This document shows positions 61,190-64,000 of a stretch of 64,000 nucleotides of DNA, in pieces (position 1 is the stretch's first letter; each line of letters begins with the position of its first letter). The notes beneath the pieces were generated by a model. That model had not been told where the DNA came from. It was given only the letters and a program-made list of their open reading frames with translations, and ran no database searches. The DNA is taken from contig NW_014575555.1 of assembly GCF_000708205.1 (NCBI RefSeq), positions 186,001 through 250,000 of the forward strand, read 5' to 3'. Position numbers and translations under genes: made by a program. The stretch is from Mixia osmundae IAM 14324 (Eukaryota; Basidiomycota; Mixiomycetes; Mixiales; Mixiaceae).

Positions 61190-61930
61190 ACGGTCACGAG
61201 CGACATGACAGATCACCGGTCGTTGGCAAACACGCGCAAGCTGCTCTTCCCTCGCGCTCGGCCTCCATCACAGGAAGCTTGCAAGGCTTCCTCCGGGCTC
61301 AAGACCTCATTGGGCTTTGCAAGCTGAAGAGGCGGTTGTTGTCTTCTTGTCGATCACGAACATGCATACGGCAAGCGAGTCGGCCTCCGCGTGACAGCCA
61401 ATAGCATCGTGGCAGGTCACGAGTCGTTGGCAAAGTCGAACTCGCAGGCTGCATCACCTCGGACGGGGTGCCCCGTTCCTAGATCAGGTTGCAAATCTTG
61501 GCCTTCAAGGTCCGTCGGTCCTCAGGTCTAGCAGAGATCTGATCGTGATTGTCGTCTTCTTGGCGACCGCATTCTATTCCACGACGAGTAAGAGCGCCTC
61601 CACGCGATTGCGGTGAGCTCCATCGCAGTTCCACCCCGTCACGGGCTATAGACCTCTCGCTCGCTGCTTGTCACTCTAGACGTGAAGATGGATCACCCCA
61701 TGGCGGACCGGCTTGCCAGACCGGTCTAGGGCCTCACGTCATCGTCGAGCAAGGCAGGGAGTCTGAATGCGGCTGTCGTCTTCTTGCCGAGCCTGATCTT
61801 CCATCATAGACGATGGGGGTGTCTCCCAGGGACGGCTGCAAGCATCGCAGGCGGTCACCAAGTCATCGGCGAGCGCCTCATTCGCTGCATCAGCCTCGAG
61901 CGGAGTTGTTCCCGTCCTCGACGGATAGCG
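61190..61930. repeat. Diverged tandem direct repeat, period about 213-224 bp, ~3.5 copies
   Basis: Two independent landmarks recur with the same spacing. GTYGTCTTCTTG starts at 61338, 61551 and 61775 (213 and 224 bp apart). CATCG followed by a GTCAC occurs at 61405, 61621 and 61843 (216 and 222 bp). GGTCACGAG at 61193 and 61415 adds a partial first copy. Between copies, GCCTCC(A/G)CG and GCTGCATCA(G/C)CCTC are also shared. Copies are strongly diverged, so this is an old array. Confidence 0.6.
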
Positions 61931-62050
61931 AATCACGTCTCTGAGCTCCGCCTTCGTAGACGTCTCTGCAAGATATCCGAATGGCCATGTCGAGCTGCCA
62001 AAGTGCGATCTTGGGTCGAAGCGAGTCGAGCCGAGCGTTGGCTTGATCGC

Positions 62051-62058
62051 ATATAATA
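62051..62058 (+). promoter_or_regulatory. TATA-like element upstream of NOP12
   Basis: TATAATAA about 90 bp upstream of the NOP12 ATG. A plausible TATA box by sequence and position only. Confidence 0.3.
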
Positions 62059-62147
62059 AGGCGCCCTTGATTCACAAACTTGAATAACGCGCAGAGGCCA
62101 GCGTAAGTTACGGATTCCTGGCAATCTGCAACAAGCATTCTCGTCAG

Positions 62148-63943
62148 ATGGCGGACACTGCCAGACCAGCAAAGAAGTCAAAGGGCAAGCAGAAAGCAGA
62201 AGAAGCGTCGGCCCATGACTTGTCAAGCTTCCTGCTCAAAAGCACAGAAGTCGCGCTGGACAGCGACTTGAACAGTCTTTTCAGCTCCTCAAAGCCTCTC
62301 GTGCGCCCTGCTCCTTGTCGTCATGCTCGCACTTATGCCGAGTGATGTGCAGGTGTCCATCAAGCGTTCGAATGAGACGGATGCAGATTCACCGGAAGCC
62401 AGAGCACGGCGTGCAGCGGAAAAAATCAAGCGTCAAGCTGCTTCCGTAGCCGCAAGAAGCTCTCGAACTCCCAAGCTCACCCCAACTGCGTCAGCATTGG
62501 CGCCAACGCAGTCAAGCAATGCGAAGAGACGAAGAAGCACGCCATCCGAGGCGGAAGAATCGGCAGAGGAACAATCTGACAGCGACTCAGCGCCGCCTAT
62601 CCATGTCAGCCTTTTGCCGGGCGGCGAGGAGAGGCAAAGCAAGCCTCGCAAGGCAAAGAAGGCCAAGTTGACGGATGAAGATATTTCGGAGCGCAACGCT
62701 CGCACCGTCTTCATTGGCAATGTCGTCCTTGCCGCCGCGTCAAGTAAAAGCACGAGCAAGGCGCTCGTGCGGCATCTGTTTTCGACTTTGCCTGAACAAG
62801 TCCAGGCTGTCGCCCGTTGCGAGTCGATACGATATCGTTCGCTACCTCTTGCTGCCCCTGTCACCCAGCCAAAGTCTTCCCAGTCACACGCAAAAGCGCG
62901 AGCAGAGCAATGGAAGCAACACGCCAACGGTGCCTCCCAAGAACCGGCGCAAGAGTACCTCACACCAGCACAGCAGCGCAAAGTAGCCTTCATCAAGCAC
63001 GAACTGCATCCGTCTGGGCAAAATTGCAATGCCTATGCTGTGCTGCAGCTCACGAGCCCAGCTGCTGACCTCGAGACTTCGGCAGATCTGGCAACATTGC
63101 TCGCTACCTCGGCGAATGCTACAGTATTCGAAGAGCGTACTCTGCGTGTCGATCTCGTCAAGAGCGCCAGCGATGCAGCCAGTAGCCCAGGCAAGACCGA
63201 TTCGCACAGCGCCGATCATCTACGGCGGACCTGCTATGTAGGCAACCTCGATTTTGCCCAGGACGAGGAAGGCATCCGGAAGGTCTTTGAAGACCTGCTC
63301 AGGGCTGAGAGAGGTGCCCCTCCTGCTGGCAAGCCTTACGTCGAAAGCGTCAGAGTTGTCAGAGATCGCGATACGGGCCTCGGCAAAGGATTCGCTTACG
63401 TGCTCCTTCACGTGCGCCTTTGCCCATATCTTCGGGACTGAGCTGATCAGCCTGCAGGACGAGGATTGCGTGGACGAGATGTTTGCGATTGAAGCAAGCA
63501 AAGTCAAAGTATCGAAGCGAAAAGTCCGCTTGGAAAGGTGCAAGACGTCGGCCGCGCTCAAATCAATCAAGGTCAAGAAAGAAGCTGCTGCTGGATCTCT
63601 TCAAGGTTCGAAAGCCGCCGTCGATAAGCGAGATCCCAAACGCGACAGGACGCACAAGACCCATCCCTTGCCCAAAGTCCGCGTGAATCAAGACATCGGC
63701 GAGAAGATCAAGGATCTCTCGAAAGAGGAGCGTAAAGAGTACAAAGCCAACGACGAGTCACGCCTCGCCCGGCGACTCGAGAAGAAGCGCGCAAAGGCAG
63801 CGCTGTTGAAAGCAGACTCTCGCTCGAAGCAAAAGGAAAAGCTGCGCACAAAGCGAGACTCTGGCAAGCCCAAGATGTCGAGCAAGAAATCTCGCGTCCG
63901 AAGTGATGCTCAAGAGTCACGCAAGACCCAGAAAAAGGTGTAA
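62148..63943 (+). CDS. NOP12: Nucleolar RNA-binding protein Nop12 (RBM34-like)
   Basis: Three exons: 62148-62300, 62353-63411 and 63458-63943; 565 residues. Nop12 acts in 60S pre-rRNA (5.8S) maturation in the nucleolus. A Lys/Ser-rich N-terminus with an acidic patch precedes two RRMs. RRM1 starts ERNARTVFIGNVVL and has a long insert (FSTLPEQVQAVARCESIRYR). RRM2 has RTCYVGNLDFAQDEEGIRKVFED, YVESVRVVRDRDTGLGKG and FAYVLL (RNP1), with the second intron falling just after it. The C-terminal ~150 residues are highly basic (LARRLEKKRAKAALL, KSRVRSD), fitting rRNA association. Without the second intron the protein would end at a TGA 10 codons later. The stop is 57 bp from the window end. Confidence 0.88.
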
Positions 63944-64000
63944 CATCATTGTGCATATTTTGGCAGAAAGACGCGCGTCTGGTCTGCTAGGAATGCTTCG

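Larger units (their letters stand above)
60712..62147. other. 1.4-kb gene-poor region
   Basis: Between the SAP/F-box-like gene and NOP12. It contains a short GTCGA repeat, a diverged tandem array of period about 218 bp (61190-61930) and, next to NOP12, a TATAATAA element near 62051. Open frames are short and none is convincing. Confidence 0.55.

Noticed and set aside
61122-61930. CRISPR-like array
   Set aside because: The repeats are direct, diverged and ~218 bp long without short identical units or unique spacers; the genome is eukaryotic.
60625-62147. Ankyrin-repeat gene on the minus strand
   Set aside because: Only two short peptides resemble ankyrin and they lie in different frames without a supportable exon chain; kept only as a remark on the repeat array.

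Overview
This window looks like a gene-dense nuclear segment from a fungus, most probably a compact-genome basidiomycete. The reasons are: almost every gene is split by very short introns (mostly 46-64 bp, GT-AG with a notable minority of GC-AG), intergenic gaps are small, the sequence is moderately GC-rich, and the gene set is fungal (UPF0658 Golgi protein, GCR1-type activator, Aim34-like SAP protein, Trk potassium transporter, CAP64-like SGNH protein, fungal CYSTM-type small proteins). A Pucciniomycotina-type lineage such as Mixia is my guess, not something the sequence proves. I rebuilt most exon structures by hand; the exon sums close the reading frame in every gene where I give exons. I see no transposon, virus-like element, CRISPR array, rRNA or convincing tRNA gene.

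Layout. 0-9 kb: AP-3 mu subunit (APM3), an SGNH-fold membrane protein, a head-to-head pair of paralogous small Cys-rich (CYSTM-like) genes, the WD40 DNA-damage protein CMR1, and a fatty-acid-hydroxylase-superfamily enzyme. 9-16.5 kb: an F-box protein, mitochondrial isoleucyl-tRNA synthetase (ISM1) and clamp-loader subunit RFC2. 16.8-27.3 kb: CAF-1 large subunit (CAC1), spliceosomal kinase PRP4, a TVP38/VTT membrane protein and an Aim34-like SAP protein. 27.3-38 kb: a gene-poor stretch, a secreted Cys-rich protein, an exostosin-type glycosyltransferase overlapping tail-to-tail with ALG2, a translin/TRAX protein, a GCR1-type regulator and a UPF0658 Golgi membrane protein. 38-53 kb: two very large, mostly disordered conserved hypotheticals transcribed divergently, a DinB-like protein and condensin SMC4. 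53-64 kb: GUF1 (mitochondrial LepA/EF4), TRK1, a small secreted protein, a SAP/F-box-like protein, a 1.4 kb gene-poor stretch holding a decayed tandem repeat of about 218 bp, and the nucleolar RNA-binding protein NOP12.

Functional threads: chromosome biology (RFC2, CAC1, SMC4, CMR1), mitochondrial translation (ISM1, GUF1), secretory pathway and glycosylation (APM3, TVP38, UPF0658, ALG2, exostosin) and RNA (PRP4, NOP12). Genes alternate strand. Convergent neighbours are separated by about 106 bp or less, and one pair overlaps in coding sequence. Divergent neighbours share short promoters, most notably RFC2/CAC1.

I did not find a clear undescribed system. The observations most worth following are the high share of GC-AG introns, two orphan secreted proteins, the divergent CYSTM-like duplicates, the decayed 218-bp repeat array and the zero-space head-to-head start at PRP4.
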